From: a virus
Reading direction: 5' to 3' (one strand)
Length of the DNA stretch: 37,171 nt
IMG/VR virus record: IMGVR_UViG_3300031521_000191
Location: 1 to 37,171 of that record
Both the position numbers and the translations under genes were made by a program. Below are positions 30,300 to 37,171 of the stretch, one piece after another; position 1 is the first letter of the stretch, and each line of letters starts with the position of its first letter. The notes beneath the pieces are model-generated. The model had not been told where the DNA came from. It saw only the letters and a program-made list of their open reading frames with translations, and did not search any database.

Positions 30300-30854
30300 A
30301 TGTCAGAAGTAACAATCAACGAACCAGAAGGCATTTCATTCTTTAGTATTCGTACTGGAGAGACTCACTATTGTAAGCTTGAGCCTACGATTGCAGCCTA
30401 CATCAACAGCTCAGATATGGGAATTAATGCATCACGCGGTCAAGATTACGGATGGAGACTGTCTGAGAAGTGGGTTAAGAAGGTTCGTGCCTTTAAACGT
30501 AACCCTGTTCAGATGTCTATTCTCACCTCTAAAAATGGTGGCCAGAAGCCTACATTAGTCCAGATTCTCTACTACATGTACGGCGAACAGCTCCAGGCTT
30601 ACTTCGAAGCCCAGGAAGACAACGAGAATCCATTTGAAGAGCAATACCTCGAGGCTATCAACCGTAGGGGTGGAAGCGGCGCAGAGCCAACACCAAAGCC
30701 AGAATTGCCACAAGCACTCGCTGATTTCCAGGCACTCGAAGAGGATGAGGACGATATGTCTAACCTGATCGATGAGGTTATCACCGAAGACGAGCCAGAA
30801 GCTCCAGTCGAACCAGTGGTTGCTGAAGAGCCTAAGCCAGCTAAAAAGAAGTAA
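30300..30854 (+). CDS. Head-associated hypothetical protein, 184 aa
   Basis: The N-terminal 110 residues look globular, with a conserved-looking RAFKRNPVQMSILTSKNGG segment. The last 70 are acidic and Pro-rich with a KPAKKK tip. An AAGGAGG box precedes the ATG. Its last 14 nt overlap the end of the convergent terminase gene. It may assist scaffold or capsid assembly. Confidence 0.68.
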   Translation: MSEVTINEPEGISFFSIRTGETHYCKLEPTIAAYINSSDMGINASRGQDYGWRLSEKWVKKVRAFKRNPVQMSILTSKNGGQKPTLVQILYYMYGEQLQAYFEAQEDNENPFEEQYLEAINRRGGSGAEPTPKPELPQALADFQALEEDEDDMSNLIDEVITEDEPEAPVEPVVAEEPKPAKKK

Positions 30855-32193
30855 ACGGAACGGATACTAGGTCAGACTCGTACTGGGTCTGGCTATCCTC
30901 TAGGGAGAGTATAAACTCTCCCTTTTCGTTCCAGTAGATATGGAGGGCAGTACAGAGGTAGCGCAAGGCGTCTGCAATATGGCTTTGTGTCTTGTGATCT
31001 GGTCCGGCGAAGTTACCCGTTTCAGGGCTGAACTTCTTACTGTATTGACGTAGACGACGATGGAACGTTCCCGTAGTGCCTACGTTTATAAGGATGCTCT
31101 TCAGCCACTCTTCAACATACCCCACGCCCACACTCACACCCTGACGCTTCAGCGTAGAGGCATTGGTAATCCCCTCGGTGATAAGCGTCTCAAGACGGCT
31201 GATACCATCGTTCAGGCTGCCCACCGTGCCGTCATGCGGCAGGAAGTGCCATCCGTACACGTATGGCTTGGCTTTTATGTCTACGGCCATCGCCTTGATG
31301 TTTGATCCATTCTTCTCAATAATGTCTATGATGCGCACCCTATTCTTGAAGAATTGGAAGAAAAGTACCACCATCGCATCTGATTTACCGAGGTCCCAGG
31401 CGGTGAATACGGGATAGGCTCGGTTGTAGGGGAACTCGCCGATAGAGCCATCTAGGTCCTTCTGGGACATAATCTCTCCGTAGTAGCTCGCGCTTGACGA
31501 CTGGCCCCAGTCGAGTAGCATCTCCTGTTTGTACTTGAAGTCATTACCGTTACGGAGTATATACCCCTGACGTATCTTCTCAAGCTGTTCGGGCTTGGTA
31601 TAGTGTGTAGCATCAATATAACAGGTGTATTTAGCAGCGTCAGTCTTGAAGCTCTCGTGCATACGACGCATAGTCTCTCCATTGATGCCGTCAATTTTTG
31701 GCGTACCTGTGTAAATACGCTTACCACCATTCTGCTCGACGATAGGGGCGATAACGTTCACCGCTTCAATCGGTTCATCTACGAACTCATCAAACCAATA
31801 CTTCTTGCCGTTAGCACCGCGTAGCGCCTCGACGTTAGTAGCGCCTACACACATGAAAACTGACCCATTTATAAGCTCAATTCGCATGTCGTCCTCAGAG
31901 TTTGATTGTCGTAAGATAAGTTCCCTTGGTATATGATCAAGCGTCTTGAATCCATCGTTCTCAATATTGTTCCAGAAGTTACGAAAGCCCATCTTAGCGG
32001 TAGGGTACACGGCTACGATCGTCTGCCTCTCCCTGACTAGGTCTGGGACGATACACTCGCTAAATGTGGTTGTAGTCTTAGCACCACGACGTCCGATGAC
32101 AAGTAATAATTCGTCAATATTCGGGTCATTATAAGCATTGACTATCTCAAGTTGATAATCGCGTAGTGGTAATCTGTGTGCGGGGACTTGCAT
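30841..32193 (-). CDS. terL: Terminase large subunit
   Basis: The 450-residue protein is a complete TerL. It has Walker A VIGRRGAKTT at 32-41, Walker B YWFDEF at 132-137, a coupling TGTP at 162-165, and a nuclease domain with AWDLGKSD (Asp267), HDG (Asp320) and SHIADALRY (Asp407). It cuts and pumps DNA into the prohead at the portal. Unusually it lies on the strand opposite to the virion genes around it, with a promoter at 32202-32207 and convergent overlap with 30300-30854. The ATG at 32193 lies 8 nt after the -10 box, so its mRNA is almost leaderless. Confidence 0.94.
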   Translation of the reverse strand: MQVPAHRLPLRDYQLEIVNAYNDPNIDELLLVIGRRGAKTTTTFSECIVPDLVRERQTIVAVYPTAKMGFRNFWNNIENDGFKTLDHIPRELILRQSNSEDDMRIELINGSVFMCVGATNVEALRGANGKKYWFDEFVDEPIEAVNVIAPIVEQNGGKRIYTGTPKIDGINGETMRRMHESFKTDAAKYTCYIDATHYTKPEQLEKIRQGYILRNGNDFKYKQEMLLDWGQSSSASYYGEIMSQKDLDGSIGEFPYNRAYPVFTAWDLGKSDAMVVLFFQFFKNRVRIIDIIEKNGSNIKAMAVDIKAKPYVYGWHFLPHDGTVGSLNDGISRLETLITEGITNASTLKRQGVSVGVGYVEEWLKSILINVGTTGTFHRRLRQYSKKFSPETGNFAGPDHKTQSHIADALRYLCTALHIYWNEKGEFILSLEDSQTQYESDLVSVPFTSF

Positions 32194-32201
32194 TCTCTTA
32201 C

Positions 32202-32207
32202 ATTATA
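32202..32207 (-). promoter_or_regulatory. -10 promoter of terminase gene
   Basis: The minus strand reads AGCTATAAT. The consensus TATAAT ends 8 nt before the terminase ATG, predicting a leader of one or two bases. No Shine-Dalgarno is seen. Confidence 0.6.
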
Positions 32208-32273
32208 GCTTATTCTTTAAGTAACAGAAGACAATACACATATTAACACTTTTGATTTGAGGAGAATGCTCTT

Positions 32274-33128
32274 ATGGCATCTAAATATGGTATCAAAACG
32301 TCTTCTGTCCTCGACAAACCACTTGAGGTTGCCTCATACGTGGCTCGTCACTTGGACGCAAACGGACTCGATTGGACCTCAGCCTCAACCGTTAAGCTCT
32401 TGAACTACGACATTAGTGCGGGTTCACTTGGAACTTACGATGAGACTGCTATTTCACAAACCGTAACGCTCGCTGAAACTGGCGATCAGGATATGACGCT
32501 TGCGTATAACAAGTACAAATTCCTTCGCATTCAGGACACGCTCGATCAGGACACTCCTATCGCAAGCCTCGCAAGCAAGTTTGCTCGCTCATGGGTTTAC
32601 GAGAAGTTTATCCCTGACTTCGACGCGTATACGCTTGCTAAGATTGTTGCCGCACGACCTGCCGCAAACAAAATTAGCTGGAATAGCGGTACGGACAATA
32701 TCAAACTCAAGTTCTTCAACACTGTCTCGGCAGTCAAGAAACGCGGTGGCGCTCCAGGCAGCATGGTTGCCTTCATTCCATTCGCCTTCTCTGATAGCCT
32801 CAAGGCTCTTGTTCTTGCATTCGATGGCTCTAACCTCGGTTACGAAACTGGTAAGAACGGCGTCATGGGTCAGCTCGATGGTGTTGTAGTCGTTGAAACA
32901 GACGACACCTACTTCCCAGCTACCTACATCGACGTTGTCGTTGTGGACAAGCGAGCAGTAGTCAAGGCTACTCCTAAGATGGACCCAGCTACCGGCAGCG
33001 GTATGAAGCTCATCAAGGATGTCCCTGGACATGGTGGATCTGAGTTGCAGCTTCGCGCTCGTGGTGATGTCTTCGTCTTTGGTATGAAAGCCAAAGCGAT
33101 CGCTACCCTGGAACGCACAAACTCTTAA
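32274..33128 (+). CDS. Major capsid protein
   Basis: The 284-residue protein has the layout of a small HK97-fold capsid protein: an N-terminal arm, then LAYNKYKFLRIQDTLDQDT, a central helix with RSWVYEKFIPDFDAYTL, and a strand-rich C-terminal domain. The gene is well expressed in appearance (AGGAG box, strong terminator directly after). It lies beyond the scaffold-like gene, as usual for coat proteins. It is shorter than T7 gp10 but close to other HK97-type coats. Confidence 0.8.
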   Translation: MASKYGIKTSSVLDKPLEVASYVARHLDANGLDWTSASTVKLLNYDISAGSLGTYDETAISQTVTLAETGDQDMTLAYNKYKFLRIQDTLDQDTPIASLASKFARSWVYEKFIPDFDAYTLAKIVAARPAANKISWNSGTDNIKLKFFNTVSAVKKRGGAPGSMVAFIPFAFSDSLKALVLAFDGSNLGYETGKNGVMGQLDGVVVVETDDTYFPATYIDVVVVDKRAVVKATPKMDPATGSGMKLIKDVPGHGGSELQLRARGDVFVFGMKAKAIATLERTNS

Positions 33129-33145
33129 TCTAAGCAATTAAGCAC

Positions 33146-33171
33146 AAGAGGGTCTTTACAGGCCCTCTTTT
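33146..33171 (+). terminator. Rho-independent terminator after capsid gene
   Basis: AAGAGGGTC (33146-33154) pairs with GGCCCTCTT (33161-33169) over 9 bp with one G-T pair, loop of 6, then TTTT. The fibre promoter starts two bases later. Confidence 0.86.
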
Positions 33172-33172
33172 G

Positions 33173-33181
33173 TGTTACAAT
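33173..33181 (+). promoter_or_regulatory. Extended -10 promoter, leaderless fibre mRNA
   Basis: TGTTACAAT ends 6 nt before the ATG at 33188. The upstream TTG at 33170 lies inside the terminator/promoter and is not the start. Confidence 0.68.
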
Positions 33182-33187
33182 GAATTT

Positions 33188-34474
33188 ATGAAATCAATAG
33201 CTTATATACCAGCAAGCAACGGTTCAGCTAACCCCTCTTTAATGACCGTTCAAACACTTCGTAGCCCAGGTGCGAGCACCATTGTCACAAATACCGTAGC
33301 TGGAGTTCCAACACTTCCAGCTAAATTTTATGCAACGATGGGTGAACCTCATACGTTTACTGATCCAATCACGAGCGAGACAATCACCGTCGTCTCCGAT
33401 GCGACAGCAGTTGACTTTGCCGGACATGTTGACACGGGACAGCTTATTATCGATGCGATAGCTCCCGGGTATGTTGATACGCGCGGTAGCCACGTGGGTG
33501 ATATCGTTATACTTCGTCCGATTACAGGATGGGCCGATAATCTTTATAATATTCTTAGTGAATCCCATAATGATGATGGTACTATCAAAAACGATGCTAT
33601 CACCACTGAGGCTCAATTTACAGATAATGTTGACCCGGTTAAGCGACAGGGCGAAGTGATGTTCGACTTTATAGTACTGGGTGGATGCGTGCTTACGGGT
33701 ACTGGATATGGCTCTACGCTTGCGTGGTCACTGACCGCTGGAGTTGTCTATATTGGTGGCAAAAGACTTACTGTTGCAGCAGCTACGGGTACGGTCACGG
33801 CCTCAAAAGATACCTACTTTGATCTCCTTGACCCAGGTACGGGTACGGTCGCCACATTAGTCAATACTGCCGGCAATATCGTCACAAACAACGCAACATC
33901 ACCAGCGCTCGCGGCCAATAGCGTTCGTCTCGGTATTATTGTATCGGGCGCAACAAATATTCTAAACGTGGGTTCAATCAACCAAGGACAAATAGGGAAA
34001 CTACTCCCTATCGCATCATCAATACCATATATGAAGACGGACTCAATCGGTAATCTCATATGTCCACGAGACCCAAATCGTAAGGTGCTCGGGTACAGGG
34101 AAATCAGGTCAAACGTCATATCGACTACGGCTTCTGGCTCTGGTACGGACATGACTGGGCTTAACCTCAATTACATTACCCCTCTTGGACGAGAGGTTGA
34201 GATAACGGGATTCATCGGGCAGGGAAGCGCATCAATCGCCAACAATGCTGTTGGCATGGAGCTCTACGACGTAACTGCTGGAGCTATAATTGCTAGTTCT
34301 TCAGCGCCGACTAACGCATCGGGAGATGCGGCGTCGGTCGCTCCATGCGTTCCAGTGTCTACTGCGGGCACTAGGAATATCAAGGCCCGCCTATATAGGG
34401 GTTCAAACGCAGCAACGGCTAACGGCAACGCCTCAGCGACCAACCCCAACTACATAATAGTCAAACTAGCATAG
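33188..34474 (+). CDS. Tail fibre / receptor-binding-like protein
   Basis: The 428-residue protein is rich in Thr, Ser, Ala and Gly and beta-structured. The central part (VYIGGKRLTVAAATGTVTAS, then TYFDLLDPGTGTV and ALAANSVRLG) is typical of phage fibre and baseplate-associated proteins. The C-terminal domain looks like a jelly-roll head (SIANNAVGMELYDVTAGA). The gene has its own leaderless promoter directly behind the capsid terminator. It probably binds the host receptor, but no enzymatic site is seen. Confidence 0.75.
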   Translation: MKSIAYIPASNGSANPSLMTVQTLRSPGASTIVTNTVAGVPTLPAKFYATMGEPHTFTDPITSETITVVSDATAVDFAGHVDTGQLIIDAIAPGYVDTRGSHVGDIVILRPITGWADNLYNILSESHNDDGTIKNDAITTEAQFTDNVDPVKRQGEVMFDFIVLGGCVLTGTGYGSTLAWSLTAGVVYIGGKRLTVAAATGTVTASKDTYFDLLDPGTGTVATLVNTAGNIVTNNATSPALAANSVRLGIIVSGATNILNVGSINQGQIGKLLPIASSIPYMKTDSIGNLICPRDPNRKVLGYREIRSNVISTTASGSGTDMTGLNLNYITPLGREVEITGFIGQGSASIANNAVGMELYDVTAGAIIASSSAPTNASGDAASVAPCVPVSTAGTRNIKARLYRGSNAATANGNASATNPNYIIVKLA

Positions 34475-34483
34475 GTAGCTACT

Positions 34484-34906
34484 ATGATGACAGAGGAAGA
34501 AAAACAGAATCCGCCTACTACCGTGAGAGAACTTGGAATTGAGTTTCGCGGCTATCTTGCCCTTGATGAAGAGCGCCAGAAACATAGTGCAGAGAATCAG
34601 GTGAGGATGACAAATGAGATATCTCGACTCGCTGCCGCACTTGAGACGTCCAATGGACTAAAAGCGGACAAACAGGCATTTGAGACACACGTTGTGTGGG
34701 GGGTGACTAATGTCGAAAGGATTGATGCTGAGCTCAAGGTGCTTAATGAATGGAAAAAAGAGTCAGATAATAGCTTCAGCACTAAGATCAAGAAACTGCT
34801 CGTTGATAACGCGGTGAAGTTTATTGTTCTTGTTATTACCGCGCTATTCTTCTTCGCGGTCATCAACTTCAGCAAGCCAGAGACGCTTCAATTAATAGGC
34901 AAATAG
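34484..34906 (+). CDS. Coiled-coil / C-terminal TM lysis-associated protein
   Basis: The 140-residue protein has an acidic start, a coiled-coil middle (about residues 30-100) and one C-terminal helix (FIVLVITALFFFAVINF). This XhlA-like layout is common just before endolysins and may help holin or anchor lysis proteins. Two ATGs at 34484 and 34487 are possible. It leads the lysis cassette. Confidence 0.7.
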   Translation: MMTEEEKQNPPTTVRELGIEFRGYLALDEERQKHSAENQVRMTNEISRLAAALETSNGLKADKQAFETHVVWGVTNVERIDAELKVLNEWKKESDNSFSTKIKKLLVDNAVKFIVLVITALFFFAVINFSKPETLQLIGK

Positions 34907-34914
34907 GAGGACTT

Positions 34915-35679
34915 ATGTGGGAACAAACAGTAGCCCCTGATTGGAGAATACCTTATGTCGGTGGTTGGTGTGAGGGCCACGTAGAAGGCATGTGGGGCCA
35001 GGCCACGCTACCTATGCAAGATAAGAATGGCAACTGGTATACGATGGGGCAATACTCGTCAGCAGCCGCTAAATGGGCGTCTGGAGTCGGTAATCACCCT
35101 GGAGAGCTACCGCCATCGGGCGTCATAGTCCCCGTCTATTTTGACCTAGGAAACGACCCTAATGAACATACTGCCGTCTCGCTCGGAGATGGACGATATG
35201 TGAGCTCAACCCTTTCGGGATATCATGACCATGGATACGTCCACCCAAGCCTTCAACACCTTATTGATATGTATGCTGGACCAAACGGCGGATGCGCATA
35301 TCTTGGCTGGAGCACGTATGTAGGCAAAATTGAAGTTGTAAAAAATAAGGAGAAGGGTATGAATTTAGAACAAGCTAGAAACGAAGCGCAAAGAATCGGC
35401 CTACTCGCCCACATGACTGAGGCAGAAATTACCCCAGACTGGGTAGAGTATCACGCGAAGAATATGGTGGCAGACCCAGCGTACGCCGCAGCACTCTCTA
35501 AGCAACTCTACGAGGGTACGAAGTGGCAGAATGATGTGTGGAAGTCCACCCATTACGATGAAGAGGTCGAGAAGGCTTACCAGAGGGGACTCGCCGCAAA
35601 CGGCAGCTCAAACGTAGCGCCAGGTACATACGTAAAAGTTGACCCATCAAGTATAGTAGAAGTAAAGGAGAAAAAATAA
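34915..35679 (+). CDS. CHAP-type endolysin with C-terminal binding domain
   Basis: The first 140 residues form a CHAP amidase/peptidase: GGWCEGHVEGMWG with catalytic Cys19 and NEHTAVSLGDG with His85. These enzymes cut the peptide part of peptidoglycan at lysis. A short linker leads to a helical C-terminal part (residues 149-254, MNLEQARNEAQRIGLL), likely for wall binding. AGGAGG precedes the first ATG. A second AAGGAG and in-frame ATG at 35359 could make the binding domain alone. The gene lies between the coiled-coil/TM protein and the holin. Confidence 0.87.
   Translation: MWEQTVAPDWRIPYVGGWCEGHVEGMWGQATLPMQDKNGNWYTMGQYSSAAAKWASGVGNHPGELPPSGVIVPVYFDLGNDPNEHTAVSLGDGRYVSSTLSGYHDHGYVHPSLQHLIDMYAGPNGGCAYLGWSTYVGKIEVVKNKEKGMNLEQARNEAQRIGLLAHMTEAEITPDWVEYHAKNMVADPAYAAALSKQLYEGTKWQNDVWKSTHYDEEVEKAYQRGLAANGSSNVAPGTYVKVDPSSIVEVKEKK
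35348..35361 (+). promoter_or_regulatory. Internal ribosome site and start inside endolysin
   Basis: AAGGAG followed by AAGGGT and an in-frame ATG (35359-35361, codon 149) lies exactly at the domain boundary. Some endolysins are known to make an extra C-terminal wall-binding subunit this way. The product would be 106 residues. Confidence 0.58.
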
Positions 35680-35681
35680 TC

Positions 35682-35978
35682 ATGGAAGTATCAGTATTAA
35701 CACTAGTCGTGGGCACAGTAATGCCTATTTTGGTGGCACTCGTCACCACCCGCATCACATCAAGCGCAGCAAAGGCATGGTTGCTGGCTGGATTGACACT
35801 TATATCGACTCTGCTCCAGGCGCTACTTTTGGCCGCACAGAGCGGTATTCCGTTTGAGCTTGGCGCGATTCTCGTTTCAGCAGTTCAGCAGTTTATTATC
35901 TCGGTAGCAATCTACTACGGGTTGTGGAAACCAACAGGTATTGCTGGCGCAGCACAAGACGTAGGGACTAGGAAGTAA
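35682..35978 (+). CDS. Holin-like membrane protein, 98 aa
   Basis: Three hydrophobic helices can be drawn: about residues 5-24 (LTLVVGTVMPILVALVT), 33-52 (WLLAGLTLISTLLQALLLAA) and 60-80 (GAILVSAVQQFIISVAIYYG), with a short charged end. The size and position after the endolysin are typical of holins that open the inner membrane for the enzyme. AAGGAG lies in the end of the endolysin gene. Confidence 0.8.
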   Translation: MEVSVLTLVVGTVMPILVALVTTRITSSAAKAWLLAGLTLISTLLQALLLAAQSGIPFELGAILVSAVQQFIISVAIYYGLWKPTGIAGAAQDVGTRK

Positions 35979-35980
35979 CT

Positions 35981-36199
35981 GTGCACGACACTAACCGCCT
36001 CGAGAAGAATATGGAGCGGTATGTGTCGATGCCCGACCAGGAATTGATGCTCGAGCTTCAACGTGCCCATGAGGTGATACAAGCGGCAAGAGAACTACGG
36101 AGACAGCGCGAAATAGGCCGTAGGGCCGTCGCTCATATTGAATGGGAAGTCACTCAGAGAGTGGAAGATGGACTCAGAGCAGACGAAGAAGTGGCGTGA
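35981..36199 (+). CDS. Hypothetical late protein, 72 aa, GTG start
   Basis: This Arg/Glu-rich, largely helical protein starts at a GTG 2 nt after the holin stop. Not recognised. It overlaps the following gene by 32 nt. It may be a spanin-like or accessory lysis protein, but no lipobox or membrane helix is seen. Confidence 0.58.
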   Translation: MHDTNRLEKNMERYVSMPDQELMLELQRAHEVIQAARELRRQREIGRRAVAHIEWEVTQRVEDGLRADEEVA

Positions 36200-36356
36200 A
36201 GCCATGTATACCGAACTCACGCACATCGAGGATCTCGAGCGAGAGTTTCCTGATGATGTGACTATTAGGCGTATCGCACGCCAAATAATGGTCTGTATCA
36301 TGTATCAGGACTACTGCGATCCCCCGGAATGGAATGACCACCGTACAATAGGATGA
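36168..36356 (+). CDS. Hypothetical protein, 62 aa
   Basis: I prefer the ATG at 36168 (purine-rich GAGAGTGGAAG upstream) to a TTG at 36138. The product is acidic and helical, with a VTIRRIARQIMVCIMYQDYC centre. It is the last rightward gene before the bidirectional terminator. Function unknown. Confidence 0.58.
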   Translation: MDSEQTKKWREAMYTELTHIEDLEREFPDDVTIRRIARQIMVCIMYQDYCDPPEWNDHRTIG

Positions 36357-36406
36357 GTCTATACTCAACTTATCTGTAAAAAGCTAACGTCGCAAAATAT
36401 ATACAA

Positions 36407-36443
36407 ATATAAAGTCCCCCTGCTACGGAGGACTTTATATTTT
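36407..36443. terminator. Bidirectional terminator between the two arms
   Basis: ATATAAAGTCC (36407-36417) pairs perfectly over 11 bp with GGACTTTATAT (36430-36440). T-rich tracts follow on both strands. It can end both the rightward lysis operon and the leftward early operon. Confidence 0.82.
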
Positions 36444-36535
36444 CGAACCACAACTCACACTATCATTATAATATAAAACTACTTCCCTAGAGAATAGCAA
36501 TTTTGGAACGCTGATATTCGGGGAAGTAGTTATTG
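36407..36535 (-). ncRNA. Candidate structured RNA downstream of exonuclease gene
   Basis: A perfect extended -10 (36542-36550) on the minus strand starts a transcript near 36535. It would first form a long hairpin: GGGAAGTAGTT (36521-36531) with AACTACTTCCC (36477-36487), 11 bp, and an inner GAATA/TATTC plus GC/GC stem. It would then run to the bidirectional terminator, about 125 nt in all. No open frame of note lies within. A plus-strand TATAAT at 36467-36472 could give the opposite transcript. No known RNA family is recognised. Confidence 0.5.
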
Positions 36536-36541
36536 GTTGTC

Positions 36542-36550
36542 ATTATAGCA
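36542..36550 (-). promoter_or_regulatory. Extended -10 promoter of RNA candidate
   Basis: The minus strand reads TGCTATAAT, identical to the box before the 17228 gene. It lies 17 bases beyond the stop of the exonuclease gene with no gene in front of it. Confidence 0.62.
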
Positions 36551-36566
36551 ACAAAGACTGTTGGTG

Positions 36567-37148
36567 TCAAGAGTTAGCTCGTCGTTTCTTCATATCGAGG
36601 CGCAGCTTGCTACGAATATTGTTACCGATGATCTTGTCATACCCTATCTCAACGACGATAAGCTGCTTCTGATCAACAATCTCTGGGTTAAAGGCGAGGA
36701 GCCGAGATTTGCGTTTGCCGGTGATGATCATACCGAAGAATATCTGGACTTTGTACTGAAGCGGTATCTTGCTTGATATGATACCCTCGAGCGTTTCGAG
36801 AGACATCTTGTCAGAGATTAGCCCATTATGCCGCATTTCGGTGAGCGCCTTACACTCAAGCAGCCATGACCGATCGATGCCGTCTGGACTATAACCAGCA
36901 TTCCAGTACACACTATTGGTAACGAATCCCGGGCGTTCTACTCTCACTCGGTACTCACGCTCGTATTCGCGGATGGCGGCTACCTCAAGGGCGTGTCCAC
37001 GGCGGGTAGAGTCATTACCGTCCCACTCGTATTCTTGCGGTAGTGGCTTGCCCTGGAGTAGCCTAACGGCTATCGAGCCCGTCCAGAGTCCCTTGCGAAG
37101 CGCGAGCCACTCAGGGCTACCCTGGACTACGTCGTACCAGGTGATCAT
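36567..37148 (-). CDS. YqaJ-family recombination exonuclease
   Basis: The 193-residue protein has the YqaJ (lambda Exo-like) layout: GSPEWLALRKG at 10-20, GHALE with Glu55, SPDGID with Asp89, LLECKA with Glu98 and Lys100, and YKVQIFFG with Gln135. It would chew one strand of duplex ends to provide single strands for the Sak4-like ATPase and SSB. Across the circle junction its ATG overlaps the VRR-NUC stop as ATGA. It is the last protein gene of the early operon. It is a little shorter than lambda Exo but complete. Confidence 0.92.
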   Translation of the reverse strand: MITWYDVVQGSPEWLALRKGLWTGSIAVRLLQGKPLPQEYEWDGNDSTRRGHALEVAAIREYEREYRVRVERPGFVTNSVYWNAGYSPDGIDRSWLLECKALTEMRHNGLISDKMSLETLEGIISSKIPLQYKVQIFFGMIITGKRKSRLLAFNPEIVDQKQLIVVEIGYDKIIGNNIRSKLRLDMKKRRANS

Positions 37149-37171
37149 AGCATCTTCTCCAACTCAGCCTG
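37041..37171. repeat. Terminal direct repeat, right copy
   Basis: This is the second copy of positions 1-131, with G at 37167 where the left copy has T. The difference may be a population variant or an assembly error at the end of the contig. Confidence 0.93.
37145..37171 (-). CDS. VRR-NUC nuclease, duplicated C-terminal fragment
   Basis: These are the last nine codons (including stop) of the gene at 105-392, repeated by the terminal redundancy. The mismatch gives Ala in place of Asp89. It is not a separate gene. Confidence 0.88.
   Translation of the reverse strand, partial: QAELEKML

Noticed and set aside
1-37171. CRISPR arrays, tRNA genes, integrase, diversity-generating retroelement
   Set aside because: No regularly spaced repeats, no cloverleaf with a T-loop, no recombinase or reverse transcriptase motif was found on either strand.

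Overview
The window is a complete tailed-phage genome of about 37 kb with podovirus-like organisation. The first 131 bases recur at the end (1-131 = 37041-37171, one mismatch) and the join falls inside an operon, where a VRR-NUC gene runs into a YqaJ exonuclease gene by an ATGA overlap. The sequence is therefore best read as a circular or circularly permuted genome of about 37,040 bp opened at an arbitrary point. TGA, TAA and TAG all act as stops, and many genes carry AGGAGG-type ribosome binding sites, so the host is a bacterium with the standard code and a normal anti-Shine-Dalgarno. A CHAP endolysin indicates a peptidoglycan wall. The host cannot be named from sequence alone. I see no integrase, repressor, RNA polymerase, DNA polymerase, tRNA gene or CRISPR array.

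Left arm, minus strand (13406 down to 1 and on through 37148-36567): about 40 tightly packed early genes, mostly joined by ATGA, GTGA or TAATG overlaps. Several are below 60 codons. The upstream half (13406-5666) is accessory: small zinc-ribbon, membrane and unknown proteins plus one SNF2-type helicase. The downstream half (5606 to 36567) is the replication and recombination core: a Gp157-like coiled-coil protein, a RecA-like/Sak4-like ATPase, an SSB-like protein, a ribbon-helix-helix protein, an SF3 (D5-type) helicase without a primase domain, a C2H2 finger protein, a VRR-NUC nuclease and a YqaJ exonuclease. Promoters with TTGACA -35 boxes (13112-13140, 5651-5679) fit early transcription by host RNA polymerase.

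Centre (13407-17230): a roughly 650-bp gene-free control region with inverted and direct repeats. It is followed by a string of miniature transcription units, each with its own promoter and terminator: a structured RNA, a 14-residue cationic peptide, a 49-residue HeH/SAP-like protein and an FkbM methyltransferase. A convergent beta-propeller glycoside-active protein follows.

Right arm, plus strand (17228-36356): virion and lysis genes. These are a decoration-type virion protein, an internal virion protein, a 1561-residue injected or polyvalent protein, tail adaptor, tail nozzle, portal, scaffold-like proteins, major capsid protein, a fibre protein, and the lysis cassette (coiled-coil/TM protein, CHAP endolysin with an internal start, holin). 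The large terminase gene lies inside this block but on the opposite strand with its own promoter. Late genes use a recurrent extended -10 box, TGnTAnnnT, often placed exactly 6 nt before the start codon, which predicts leaderless mRNAs. A second structured-RNA candidate and a bidirectional terminator separate the two arms at 36407-36550.
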